From Methanofollis fontis (lineage in GTDB: Archaea > Halobacteriota > Methanomicrobia > Methanomicrobiales > Methanofollaceae), in NCBI RefSeq assembly GCF_004297185.1, contig NZ_PGCL01000003.1, forward strand, positions 480,739 to 544,738: a stretch of 64,000 nucleotides of DNA. The letters are read 5' to 3'. Under the pieces are notes generated by a model. The model saw nothing but the letters and a program-made list of their open reading frames with translations. It ran no database searches and was not told the DNA's origin. The translations under genes were made by a program, and so were the position numbers. This document shows, one piece after another, positions 34,810 to 44,283 of the stretch. Each line of letters begins with the position of its first letter. Position 1 is the stretch's first letter.

Positions 34810-36735
34810 ATGACTGAAGAATTTGGAGTTAGCGGAGCGTATGTACAAACGCTCACCTGTACAGTGGATGAAATCCCCAGGACGATTGGAGATGAACCTC
34901 AAAAAATAACTGCAGAATCCGAGTACTCAGAACACCGACACCGGAACCTGCTTGATAAAAGACATACTGGTTGCGGAAAAACGACATCAGCAATTGGTTA
35001 TACCGATGACGAACTGAAACAAGGCCGGATAGTCATCTACGTTATGCAGTCGTACACGTTGCTTGAGGAAATGCATGGCAAAATTTCTCCCAAATATAAA
35101 GATAGAACAATGATCTATCGTGGAAAAACACAGGAAAATATGTGCTGCCGCCAGGAGGAGATTAAAAAATATTACAGACACATCAAGCCATCGAATATAT
35201 GCTCAAATTGCAATAACAAAGAGTCCTGCATATATCGATCACAGGGAGAACAACTGAGGGGTTTGATCCGAGACGGACAAGGAATCGCCATATTTACCGT
35301 GAAAGAGATGATAAAACCTGTTCTTTCCTTCCTAATAGGAAGAGAGATAACGATAATAATTGATGACGTTCCCCTCTCAGACGTTCTGATGCCAGAAGAG
35401 GAAACAGATATTGACAATCTGTATAAGATATCAAAATTTGTTTCAAATATTCAAGGAACCACCATCATTCCAGAACTTGTCCCGATGCTCATAGATGGGC
35501 CTCTGACTGACATCAGGAGTTATCTGGATGGAAACCACACTAAAATCAACAGAGAACTTGAGATCATAGAGAGGCACGTAATTGAAACAATACTTACTTC
35601 CAGTAATGAATCGATTCCAGATTTCAGGATTATTTACTCACTAATCAAAGGATATGGACAAGACCATCCATTTACACTCTATAACAAATCACTCAATGAA
35701 ATGGCACCCATAAAAGTGGTGCTGGATGAATCACACCACTTAAAACAGCACAGGGTATTTTACCTGAATGCAACACCCTCCCAAAAAGACAGATACTGCA
35801 TGGACATATTAGGCGACTACGGTTCTCCCCTGATAAAAGATGCGGAACCAAATGACAATTATCTAATTATACAGGTTCAGGATGCGAAATATCCTGCATC
35901 AGGGATACTTCAAAATCCAGAACCATTGATCAAAAAGATCAAAACAGTGTCAAATGATGCTATTGGGGCACTCAATTATCTCGATGAGAAAGCCGTGATT
36001 TTCGTGAAGAACAATGTTTACAGTAGAGCATTTGAATCAGGTGCGGTGTTCGACCTCCCACACGAACACGTCAAATTTTTTGGAAAGGAGTCGAAGGGAA
36101 CAAATGACCATCGAGATAAGAGCATGGCAATTATCCCAGGCACACCAATACTCCCCCCAGAGGCGTACTATCACCCAGCATATGAGGAAGTGATGAAGCC
36201 AAAAGAGGAAATAGAAAAGGAAATTGAGCAGAACAAGGAACGAACCCATAAAAAACCAGTATATCCTGTTCAAAATGAAATAATCGAAAATGACTCAAAC
36301 AACGAGATTTTCCAGATGCTTGGCCGCATATTTCGCCAGGATGAGTCAAACCCAGACAAAAAAAAAGTCTGCATCCTGTTCAGCAACTCAGAAATCGCAC
36401 AAGAAGATTATATGCCTCAGAATGGGGCGAGAATCGAAAAATGCTGGATGAACACAGAAAAAGGCAAGACATCTATCAAAAATCGACTGAAAAGAGAATA
36501 TAAAGGTATATTTATACCAAAAATTATAGAAAAAATGTGTCAGGAAATTGAAGCGAGATTAGACAAAGGAGAAATCATTTCACTCCATAAATTCGCAGAG
36601 AGCGGCAGTGATCAAGTCAAAATAATGTCAGCAACAAAGTTAAAAATTGAGTTAGAATTGAGATATTCCATTAAAACGAAGCCATTTGGTCAGAATAATA
36701 GGAACACTAAATTCATTGTAGGAAAACTGAGTTGA
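34810..36735 (+). CDS. Superfamily-2-like helicase/ATPase with a cysteine cluster
   Basis: The protein has 641 residues from the ATG at 34810, about 20 bp after a TATA-like element, so probably leaderless. Walker A is GCGKTT at residues 54-59, Walker B IIIDDV at 182-187, a motif-III-like YLNATPS follows, and motif VI QMLGRIFR lies at 502-509. Between Walker A and B, C112/C113, C131, C134 and C140 resemble the 4Fe-4S insertion of XPD/DinG helicases or a zinc site. No named family is recognised. As the only replication-like gene of the element it may unwind its origin; alternatively it works with the convergent nuclease in defence. Confidence 0.7.
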   Translation: MTEEFGVSGAYVQTLTCTVDEIPRTIGDEPQKITAESEYSEHRHRNLLDKRHTGCGKTTSAIGYTDDELKQGRIVIYVMQSYTLLEEMHGKISPKYKDRTMIYRGKTQENMCCRQEEIKKYYRHIKPSNICSNCNNKESCIYRSQGEQLRGLIRDGQGIAIFTVKEMIKPVLSFLIGREITIIIDDVPLSDVLMPEEETDIDNLYKISKFVSNIQGTTIIPELVPMLIDGPLTDIRSYLDGNHTKINRELEIIERHVIETILTSSNESIPDFRIIYSLIKGYGQDHPFTLYNKSLNEMAPIKVVLDESHHLKQHRVFYLNATPSQKDRYCMDILGDYGSPLIKDAEPNDNYLIIQVQDAKYPASGILQNPEPLIKKIKTVSNDAIGALNYLDEKAVIFVKNNVYSRAFESGAVFDLPHEHVKFFGKESKGTNDHRDKSMAIIPGTPILPPEAYYHPAYEEVMKPKEEIEKEIEQNKERTHKKPVYPVQNEIIENDSNNEIFQMLGRIFRQDESNPDKKKVCILFSNSEIAQEDYMPQNGARIEKCWMNTEKGKTSIKNRLKREYKGIFIPKIIEKMCQEIEARLDKGEIISLHKFAESGSDQVKIMSATKLKIELELRYSIKTKPFGQNNRNTKFIVGKLS

Positions 36736-37056
36736 TATCTCCCACCAAACAACAATCAGAGAGCATACTAAACTCAAGTTAATCATTCACCACAACGGCA
36801 CACTATAATATACATAGGGAAGCATTTTTTATTTATGCCAAAAAACCCAGCATATACGCCCATTTATAAAAAATAACAACAATATCAACTCAATTTTTCA
36901 AATAATTAAATTTGTGCCAAATTTGGCTAAAAATGCATGAACAATCCGTCGGAGGAGAGCAAAGCAAGTGTTTGGATATAATACAGGCACTATCAGAACT
37001 CCAAGTAAACAAAAAATAACACATCTCGCAATATTGAAGGAAGAAATATATCCTTT
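36736..37056. other. AT-rich gap between convergent genes of the element
   Basis: This stretch of about 320 bp lies between the helicase stop and the nuclease stop. It contains A/T homopolymers suitable for termination from both sides (TTTTTTATTTAT near 36825, ATTTTTCAAATAA near 36890). I see no gene. Confidence 0.45.
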
Positions 37057-38988
37057 TCATTCGTCCTCGCCCCCTTTCCAAGGATTCTGACTTAGAGTCA
37101 CCGTGGAAGACCACAAAACACCACAGTGGGGACAAGTTAACTCAACCTTTTGCGGACTATCATTGCGCTCAACGTTTATTTCCACAGATCCACCACAAGC
37201 AGGACAATGCGCAAAAAAGCCAATCTCATCCACATCACTATCAACAGAAACCCTCAGAGATTCGTGAGATCGCTCAGAGAAGTCCTTCAAGCTGATTCTA
37301 TTATTACCCTCTACCGAATTTACAAGTTCTTTAACAACAGAATAATCATATGTCATGCCCAGGTTGCTAAGAGCCTTATAGACCACGGCGTACAAATGTT
37401 TATCGTTAAAATTTTCGCTTCTTTCCAGCAAATCTAGAATCAATCCAACAATTGCATCTAATTTAACAACGGAAAAATCACAAACCTCGTGTAGATAATC
37501 TGAAACTATCTCAACAGAAGAATCCATGTACGCTCTGATGTCATCCTCGGAAATAATTACACCATCTTCGAAAAAAATATCATTATCGCAACGAGGACAT
37601 TCGATTATAACATTATTATCCACCAGAGACTCAGCATCAACAAGAAACATCACATCGCAGAATGGACAGCAGTACTCGGAACGATTTTCCACGTCAATAT
37701 CTGGATCAATGACTTCATTCAGATCAGATAAGACTTGAGATAATCTTTCCCCGTCCCACAGGACAACATCATTCGCTTCGGCCAACTCTAGAGCACTACT
37801 TGTGAATGATCCTGTGGTGACTACCATTGCATCATCAGCGCCATAGTAAGCCTTTGAAGCAACTACCTCCTGAATTGCTGCATTCGAAACCTTTCCTTCA
37901 TAATACTTGGCTTGGACAACGGCTTTCGTACCATCCTGGCTAATTACCAGATCCGCACCCTGATCACGAGATTTGGATGTCAAAACCGCAGTATAGCCAA
38001 GTTGTTCAAAAACATCACACAACGTTCTCTCAAACTGATACCCATCCAAATCTGAAATATCGATTTTCTGTGCTTTCTGCACAGGAATATCTTCAATGTT
38101 AAACTCGTTCTCCAAATTGGCCTCAAAATTATCTATCTCTACTTCTTCCTCAATATCAGACAGCATGGACCTAATTTCATCGACACTACAGTCATAACCA
38201 AATTTTCTGAGTAAGAATCGGCATATACTTGGGGGAAATTCAGAACCCTCGTCGTCTAGATCTGGGAAAGAAGTACAATATATTTCCTTAAGGATTTGAG
38301 AGATGGTTGGATTGGGCCCCAATTTGTTCTTCCATATGATCATATAAGGCTCAAAACAATCCCCAAAACATTCATCTAACTGATCATCGTCTTCTTTTTG
38401 CAATATTGCTTTCTTCTTGTTAATACAATCTAAAAATATAGAAAAATACTGTGGAAACGTGATAATATATCCATTTTTGTCAAACACTTTCTTAAATTTC
38501 TTTGAATCATTTATGAACTTAAGATAAGATTCCCATATTGAAATCATTCCTCTTATGTTTTCCTTATCTTCAGGATCACTAGTAGCCTTCAGATCATCAT
38601 TAGATTCATTTATAAGATTGAATATATGCCCCTCTACACGATCAAGATCAGACCAATCATTCATATCATAAATTATTTTTAATTCGTCACAAGATTGTAA
38701 TTCTGATAAATAGATGATATTGTCCAAAAAAAACTCAGGTGCATTCGACAAATACCTGGATACATACGCCTCAATATTTTCATCGGTATTATTCATGCCA
38801 GACGAATTGTAGTTTATTCCAATTGTTTCTCCATTATTAAGACAACTGTCTTCTACATCATTCCGATCACTATGAGAAAAATCCTCCTGAAGAGGATATT
38901 CCCTTATATCTTCCTTATTTTGAGTGTTCTTCCTTCGAAAAAATCCGCCCATTATGCCCATATAACCACATACAAAAATTATCCACAT
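37057..38988 (-). CDS. Mrr-type restriction endonuclease-like protein with C-terminal zinc ribbons
   Basis: Up to 643 residues. A hydrophilic N-terminal helical region of about 310 residues is followed by a Mrr_cat nuclease domain: LDGYQFERTLCDVFEQLGY, then DQGADLVI and VVQAKYY, giving the D...QxK active site, and MVVTTGSFTSSALELAEAN. Two zinc ribbons follow, CPFC...CPRC and CPACGG...CPHCG. Translation may start at 38988, 38961 or 38952; the first adds a short hydrophobic leader. Mrr-like enzymes cleave modified or foreign DNA, so defence is likely, but the target is unknown. Confidence 0.8.
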   Translation of the reverse strand: MWIIFVCGYMGIMGGFFRRKNTQNKEDIREYPLQEDFSHSDRNDVEDSCLNNGETIGINYNSSGMNNTDENIEAYVSRYLSNAPEFFLDNIIYLSELQSCDELKIIYDMNDWSDLDRVEGHIFNLINESNDDLKATSDPEDKENIRGMISIWESYLKFINDSKKFKKVFDKNGYIITFPQYFSIFLDCINKKKAILQKEDDDQLDECFGDCFEPYMIIWKNKLGPNPTISQILKEIYCTSFPDLDDEGSEFPPSICRFLLRKFGYDCSVDEIRSMLSDIEEEVEIDNFEANLENEFNIEDIPVQKAQKIDISDLDGYQFERTLCDVFEQLGYTAVLTSKSRDQGADLVISQDGTKAVVQAKYYEGKVSNAAIQEVVASKAYYGADDAMVVTTGSFTSSALELAEANDVVLWDGERLSQVLSDLNEVIDPDIDVENRSEYCCPFCDVMFLVDAESLVDNNVIIECPRCDNDIFFEDGVIISEDDIRAYMDSSVEIVSDYLHEVCDFSVVKLDAIVGLILDLLERSENFNDKHLYAVVYKALSNLGMTYDYSVVKELVNSVEGNNRISLKDFSERSHESLRVSVDSDVDEIGFFAHCPACGGSVEINVERNDSPQKVELTCPHCGVLWSSTVTLSQNPWKGGEDE

Positions 38989-39041
38989 AAAATAAATAGT
39001 TTCTGAAAATTAAGAACCCACAAAACAATGCATTCTATATT

Positions 39042-39968
39042 TCAAACAACATATTCCAAGATTAGAGACCCATAAGAATCCGTCGCTTGTTTAACTTTAT
39101 TCAGATAATGGGCACTCCCAACAGTAACTGCTGCTCTTCCCTGAATAAAATCAGCAACACTCTCCTGCACCCCATGACCGATCATAAAGTTGAGATGCCA
39201 CTTCCTGATGGTTTTTGCAGATACACGCCCATGCTTGATCATCCTGAGAATATAATCCTCAGACTTAAGTTCACTCACATTTTCCAACTCAGGAAGGAAT
39301 GATGAAGGAAAGTAAACATGAAATGTTTTTTTTGCTCCCTTTGAGAGTCCAGATGTAGGATAATGGGCCACACCATTTTCAACGATGACATTTTGCGTAT
39401 CAAAGCCCTTCAGCATACCATAAATATGGGAAAAACGACTTCCAGAATATACGAGCAACTTAAAGACAGGCTTTAACTCATCAGGACATGCAAGAAAGGC
39501 ATCTAGAATCTCTTCATCAGAAACATACACTTCCACAACGCCAGAAGATTTAATCTTTAAATATTTCCGCCATTTGTCAATTGAAAAGCCAATGATTTCT
39601 TCAAACTCAGAATCCTCGAAATAATTCATGAAATTTCTTATCCCTCGGGATTCCTTATCTTTCAAAGTCAAATATCGAAAATCACCGGGTCTTTTTATGA
39701 CGCGCATTTCAAAAAAACGAGATACTGCGGACAGATAATCCTTTTTTGCCCTCTCTGAGATAGATCTAGAGTATAACCATTTCTTGAATTCATTCAGATG
39801 ATTTATCCACACGCTGTTGAGCGTTATACTACGATCATCAAATTCCGAATCTTCATTTTTTTCACCATTACTACTTTCAGAATTTAAGGAATAATCTGAC
39901 CCAATATCAAATTTAACGCCCTTACACGGCGAAGATCTCCGGTTCGAATCCGGACAGGCCCATCGATT
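39042..39968 (-). CDS. Integrase catalytic fragment (SSV-type tyrosine recombinase, split by integration)
   Basis: The frame is open from 39968 across the right repeat (NRWACPDSNRRSSPCKG) and through a hydrophilic linker into the core-binding and catalytic domains. GTG at 39812 is the likeliest start left in the integrated state. Catalytic elements are SGSRFSHIYG (first Arg), TIRKWHLNFMIGHG, and GRAAVTVGSAHYLNK with the nucleophilic Tyr. It lacks the N-terminal domain, which sits at 33735-34088. This fragment supplies about 291 residues of the restored protein. Confidence 0.85.
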   Translation of the reverse strand, partial: NRWACPDSNRRSSPCKGVKFDIGSDYSLNSESSNGEKNEDSEFDDRSITLNSVWINHLNEFKKWLYSRSISERAKKDYLSAVSRFFEMRVIKRPGDFRYLTLKDKESRGIRNFMNYFEDSEFEEIIGFSIDKWRKYLKIKSSGVVEVYVSDEEILDAFLACPDELKPVFKLLVYSGSRFSHIYGMLKGFDTQNVIVENGVAHYPTSGLSKGAKKTFHVYFPSSFLPELENVSELKSEDYILRMIKHGRVSAKTIRKWHLNFMIGHGVQESVADFIQGRAAVTVGSAHYLNKVKQATDSYGSLILEYVV

Positions 39969-39970
39969 TT
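39917..39970 (+). repeat. attR: right 54-bp direct repeat (3' half of tRNA-Val)
   Basis: This is a perfect copy of 33752-33805. It is a partial tRNA (anticodon stem to 3' end) without a 5' half and is not a functional tRNA gene. It marks the junction back to GC-rich host DNA. Confidence 0.95.
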
Positions 39971-40034
39971 ATAAAATAACAGCAGGAGCGTCCGCTGATC
40001 CCAACAACAACACCGCCGGCGGCGGCGGGCGCCA

Positions 40035-40253
40035 TCACTCATCATAGATATTCAGGATCTCCTCCTCGGTCTCGAACTGCTCCTCCTCGTCATATTCAGA
40101 GGGGGCAAGACCGATCAGGACCAGGACGCCACCGACAAGGGCAAGCAGTCCGCCGACGGCGATGCTGCCGGTGAATACCCATATCGCCACCCCTGCAAGC
40201 AGACAGGCACCACCGATCAGCAGCGGCCCTGCAGTCACCGGCATCCCCCGCAC
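40035..40253 (-). CDS. Small two-helix membrane protein
   Basis: The 72 residues have two hydrophobic helices (TAGPLLIGGACLLAGVAIWV and AVGGLLALVGGVLVLIGLA) and a strongly acidic C-terminal tail rich in Asp/Glu. GTG 40253 or ATG 40244 may be the start. It lies downstream of valS on the same strand with 83 bp between. No family recognised. Confidence 0.6.
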   Translation of the reverse strand: MRGMPVTAGPLLIGGACLLAGVAIWVFTGSIAVGGLLALVGGVLVLIGLAPSEYDEEEQFETEEEILNIYDE

Positions 40254-40336
40254 TCAGGCAGATTCATCACCGACAGGTGTGTCGGCACCATAGAAGAGGT
40301 TTGGGAAGCGAAGAATCGCCCCCCACAAAAAAGGGA

Positions 40337-42934
40337 TCAGCCCTGGCGGCGGAGGGTGACGGTGACGTCGCCGATGGTCCGCACATCGACGGCCTCGCCC
40401 TCCACCGCATAGGTGAACTTCGGCGCGAATGCGTTCTCGGGAACGGCAATCTCCTCGCCGTCCACGCTGACCGTCGACGGCGGGTTCTGGAGGAGCGCGG
40501 GCGGCAGGGCCTCGACGGCCTTCATGAAGCCCCGGGCCTGCTTTCTGAGGGCAGGACCGATCACGGCCATATTGAACTCCACACCTGCCGGAACCTTCTC
40601 CAGTGCCGGTTCTCCGGTCCGCCAGACCACCGAGGCGTTCAGGGCCCGGGCCACGTCCCCGCCGTCCTCGACCGGCTCCGGGGTGTAGATGGCCAGGGTG
40701 CCGAACGGGGCGTTCAGCGCCAGACCGAGGTCGTGCTTGTAGCGCCTGAGTTCGGCCGTGAGGGCGACCACCCGGTCGCCGAGACGCCCGGCCCCGGCGT
40801 CCTCGAAGGTGACGGCGGGCCATTCCTGCTTCAGGACGCTCCCCTCCCGGAACATCGACCAGCATTCCTCGGCAAAGTGCGGCACATAGGGCGCAATCAT
40901 CCTGCAGAGAGCGTCGATGGTGATAGTCAGGGCGCGGGCGGCGCTCTGGCGTTCGGCGTCGTCGGAGTAGAGACGCCCCTTGACCAGTTCGATGTAATCG
41001 TCGGCAAGGATATTCCTGGTGAAGTCGCGGATCGCCCGGAGCCCCTGATCGAACTGGTAGGTCTCAAGGGCCTCCGTCACCTCGGCAATACACCCGGAGA
41101 GCTTTTCAAGCAGCCAGCGGTCCAGCAGTCCGGTGACCGGGCCCTCGGTGACGGGTGCGCGCTCCAGCTGCGTCAGCACAAAGCGCATGATGTTCCACAT
41201 CTTCGTCTGGAAACGGGAGGCAGCGACGACATCGTTCCAGGTGAACATGATATCCTGACCGGTGGCCCCGCCCATCGCCCCCCACTGACGGAAGGCGTCG
41301 GCGCCGTACTCGGAGAGGATCGCCTCCGGGGCGATGATGTTATTCCGGCTCTTGGACATCTTGAACCCGTCCTCGCCGAGCACCATGCCGTTGACAAGGA
41401 TCTGGTCCCAGGGCCTCTGACCGGTCAGGGCAACCGAGCGGAGCACCGTGTAGAAGGCCCATGTCCGGATGATGTCATGGCCCTGCGGCCGGATCTGTGC
41501 CGGGAAGATGGAGGGAGTGCCGCTGCCGTCCCACCCGGTGATGTTCAGGACCGAGATCGAGGAGTCCATCCAGGTGTCCAGCACGTCCTGTTCGCCGGTG
41601 AAGGTCTCAGAACCGCACTTCGGGCACGGGCGCTTCGGGGCATCGGAGGTCGGATCGACCGGGAGATCGCCCTCCTCGGGGAGGACCATCTCACCGCATT
41701 GCGCACAGAACCAGACCGGGATGGGCGTGGCGAAGATCCGCTGACGCGAGATGCACCAGTCCCACTCCATCTGCTCCACCCAGTTCTCGAGGCGCATGCG
41801 CATATGCTCGGGGTACCAGCCAATCTGCTGCACCGCATCCATGATCTCGTCGGGGCGGATCCTGATGAACCACTGCCGCTCGGAGAGGATCTCGATCGGG
41901 GTCTTGCACCGCCAGCAGGTGCCGACCCGCTGCTCGAGCGTCTCCTGGCGCTTGAGAATGCCCTCCTTCTCCATGGCGGCGAGGATCGCCTCCCGGCATT
42001 CCTGTGCCGTCATCCCCTCATAGGACCCGCAGATCGCCGTCATTCTCCCGGTCCGGTCGATCGCCTTTCTGAGGGGAAGGTCATACTCCTTCCACCAGTG
42101 GACGTCCTGCTTGTCGCCGAAGGTACAGATCATCACGGCGCCCGATCCAAAGGATGGATCGACCGCCTCGTCCCTGATCACCTGCACATCATGCCCAAAG
42201 AGGGGGACACGCAGGGATTTCCCGGCGAGGTCCGCATAGCGCTCATCCTCCGGATGGACGGCGACGGCGACACAGGCGGCGAGGAGTTCCGGGCGGGTGG
42301 TTGCGATCTCAAGACCGTCGAAATCGAAATAGTTCAGTTTTGTCTGGCGCGGTTCGTAACTGACCTCGGCAAAGGCGATCGCCGTTTCGCAGCGGGTGCA
42401 GTAGTTCACCGGATGCTCGCTCTGATAGATATAATCGGATTTCAGCATCCGCAAAAAGGAGAGCTGAGTCTTCCCGTAATATTCGGGGAGCATGGTGATG
42501 TACTCATGGCTCCAGTCGGTGGAGAAACCGCAGGCCCGGAGGGTGGCGCGCATCTTCTCGATATTCCCGAGGGTGAGTTCACGGCACATCTGCCTGAACT
42601 CCTCCCTGGAAACATCGTTTTTGGTGATGCCATGGATCTCCTCCACCTTCACCTCGGTGGGGAGGCCGTGGCAGTCCCATCCCTGCGGGAACATCACGTT
42701 GTAACCGCACATCCGCCTGTAGCGCGCAATGAAATCGATATAACACCAGTTCAGGGCATTGCCGATATGGAAATTGCCGGTCGGATAGGGCGGCGGCGTG
42801 TCGATGATGAACCGCGGCCGCGTCGAGTCGGGATCAAAGAAGTTGTCCTCGTCGCGCCATGTGCGCTGCCACCGTTCCTCCACTTCCCGGAAGTCGTAGG
42901 TTTTGGGTATCGTATGCGGGGATGACATCTCCAT
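40337..42934 (-). CDS. valS: Valyl-tRNA synthetase
   Basis: The 865-residue class I synthetase charges tRNA-Val. The ATP-binding HIGH motif appears as FHIGN within [15 protein letters not shown], and KMSKS is intact in [10 protein letters not shown]. The editing CP1 domain includes [18 protein letters not shown], and two Cys pairs (CWRC, CPKC) form zinc knuckles. The length fits archaeal ValRS. In the chromosome before element integration it would have lain a few hundred base pairs from tRNA-Val. Confidence 0.96.
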   Translation of the reverse strand: MEMSSPHTIPKTYDFREVEERWQRTWRDEDNFFDPDSTRPRFIIDTPPPYPTGNFHIGNALNWCYIDFIARYRRMCGYNVMFPQGWDCHGLPTEVKVEEIHGITKNDVSREEFRQMCRELTLGNIEKMRATLRACGFSTDWSHEYITMLPEYYGKTQLSFLRMLKSDYIYQSEHPVNYCTRCETAIAFAEVSYEPRQTKLNYFDFDGLEIATTRPELLAACVAVAVHPEDERYADLAGKSLRVPLFGHDVQVIRDEAVDPSFGSGAVMICTFGDKQDVHWWKEYDLPLRKAIDRTGRMTAICGSYEGMTAQECREAILAAMEKEGILKRQETLEQRVGTCWRCKTPIEILSERQWFIRIRPDEIMDAVQQIGWYPEHMRMRLENWVEQMEWDWCISRQRIFATPIPVWFCAQCGEMVLPEEGDLPVDPTSDAPKRPCPKCGSETFTGEQDVLDTWMDSSISVLNITGWDGSGTPSIFPAQIRPQGHDIIRTWAFYTVLRSVALTGQRPWDQILVNGMVLGEDGFKMSKSRNNIIAPEAILSEYGADAFRQWGAMGGATGQDIMFTWNDVVAASRFQTKMWNIMRFVLTQLERAPVTEGPVTGLLDRWLLEKLSGCIAEVTEALETYQFDQGLRAIRDFTRNILADDYIELVKGRLYSDDAERQSAARALTITIDALCRMIAPYVPHFAEECWSMFREGSVLKQEWPAVTFEDAGAGRLGDRVVALTAELRRYKHDLGLALNAPFGTLAIYTPEPVEDGGDVARALNASVVWRTGEPALEKVPAGVEFNMAVIGPALRKQARGFMKAVEALPPALLQNPPSTVSVDGEEIAVPENAFAPKFTYAVEGEAVDVRTIGDVTVTLRRQG

Positions 42935-43044
42935 CCCTATTGGATTTCCATGTTTTTAAAGGAATTATATGGAAGCGTGAATAGAGGAGCGGACCGATTC
43001 CTACTACAAAGTTCTTTTTGGAGAACTCACAACCATCACACTGC

Positions 43045-44241
43045 ATGATACGGGAGTCGGGCCCGGCGCTCGCCACAATCCTCGCCCTCATCGGGATTAT
43101 GGTAGCCCCTCTGATCCAGCCCGCATGGCTTCTCTCCCTGCTGGTTATCCTGTTTTCAGGTGTTCTTCTCCTGATCAAGGGAACCCGTTTCTTCTCCATC
43201 TCGATCATTGTTATCGCCGCCCTCTACGGCGTCGGATATCTTTCGATTGCCGTTTTCGGCGCCACGCTTGCCATCGTCGTGATCGGTGAGTCGGCCTTCA
43301 GGCTCAGCGGCAACCGCACCCGGTCCTATATCCCCTTCATCCTGGTCGGTTTTGCAGCGGCGCTGCTGGCGATGTACTATGTCGGGGAATTTCTCCCCCT
43401 CACGGCCCTTCTCGGCGTTCTGGTGGCCGTGCTGCTCCACGCCGCCCTCACCGGCAGGGACGACGCCCTGATGATCGAGGCGCTGGGGGCGGCGATGGCG
43501 ATGCAGCTCTTCTATGAGATCGATTATTCGGTGGACCTCCCGATACTCGCCCTGGCGGCGTTCATCGCCTTTCTCTTCGGCTACACCGCCTACCGTCTCA
43601 GGGCCGCCGATCTCTCCGGCCTCTTCTCCGGCGCCATCATCGGTCTGCTGCTCATCGTGTTCGCCGATGTGCGCTGGTTCTTCATCATGCTCGTCTTCTT
43701 CGTCGTCGGTTCGGCGGCGACGAAGTTCAGGTACCGGGAGAAGAATACGCTCGGCGTCGCCCAGTCCCATGGTGGCGTCCGGGGATATTTCAACGTGTTT
43801 GCAAACGGTCTGGTCGGCACCGCCGGCGCCGTGCTCTGGGGGATCACCGGGCATCCTGCATGTATCGGGCTTTTCCTGGGGAGCGTCGCCTCCGCAGCGG
43901 CCGACACCGTGGCCTCTGAGATCGGTGTGATGGGGGGTGACCCCTACCTGATCACCACCCTCGAGCGTGTCAGTCCCGGGACAAACGGGGGCGTCACCCT
44001 TCTCGGTGAGGCGGTGGCGCTCGGAGCGGCGGTGATCGTCTCCCTCTCGGCATGGGCGCTCGGCGTGGCCGATCCCGCAATCGCCGTCATCGGGATTGTC
44101 GCCGGATTTGTGGGCACGAACGTGGACAGTCTGATCGGCGCCACACTTGAAAACCGGGGCGTCTTCGGGAACGCGGGCACCAACCTCGTGGCCACCCTCT
44201 CAGGGGGAGTGTTCGCGATGGTGCTCGTGGCGCTGATCTGA
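43045..44241 (+). CDS. DUF92 (TIGR00297) multi-pass membrane protein
   Basis: About 398 residues from the ATG at 43045, with roughly ten helices. The C-terminal half has DUF92 features: LGVAQSHGGVRGYFNVFANG, ASAAADTVASEIG, SPGTNGGVTLLGE and GTNVDSLIGATLE. Bacterial and plant homologues of this family include VTE6-type phytyl-phosphate kinases, so a CTP-dependent prenyl-phosphate kinase role is possible; that is extrapolation. An upstream TTG (43018) is less likely. Confidence 0.8.
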   Translation: MIRESGPALATILALIGIMVAPLIQPAWLLSLLVILFSGVLLLIKGTRFFSISIIVIAALYGVGYLSIAVFGATLAIVVIGESAFRLSGNRTRSYIPFILVGFAAALLAMYYVGEFLPLTALLGVLVAVLLHAALTGRDDALMIEALGAAMAMQLFYEIDYSVDLPILALAAFIAFLFGYTAYRLRAADLSGLFSGAIIGLLLIVFADVRWFFIMLVFFVVGSAATKFRYREKNTLGVAQSHGGVRGYFNVFANGLVGTAGAVLWGITGHPACIGLFLGSVASAAADTVASEIGVMGGDPYLITTLERVSPGTNGGVTLLGEAVALGAAVIVSLSAWALGVADPAIAVIGIVAGFVGTNVDSLIGATLENRGVFGNAGTNLVATLSGGVFAMVLVALI

Positions 44242-44283
44242 GCACCGGAGAGGGGGGGGCAAACCCTCCCAGCCAAAAATGAA

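Larger units (their letters stand above)
33752..39970. mobile_element. 6.2-kb SSV-type integrated element in tRNA-Val
   Basis: The region is bounded by 54-bp direct repeats, so the excised circle would be 6,165 bp. It is much more AT-rich than either flank. It carries an integrase gene split between its two ends, a helicase-like gene, a Mrr-like nuclease gene and two AT-rich non-coding stretches. No capsid, packaging ATPase or conjugation gene is visible, so it is best described as an integrated plasmid or cryptic provirus-like element. The tRNA gene stays intact because the element supplies its 3' half. Confidence 0.92.

Noticed and set aside
39917..39961. Second tRNA-Val gene at the right end of the element
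   Set aside because: Only the anticodon stem to 3' end is present; there is no acceptor 5' strand or D arm upstream, so it is the attR duplicate and not a gene.
40277..42925. 882-codon open frame on the + strand opposite valS
   Set aside because: It lies entirely antisense to valS, which has all synthetase motifs. The + frame has an extreme Gly/Asp/Arg/His composition and no domain.
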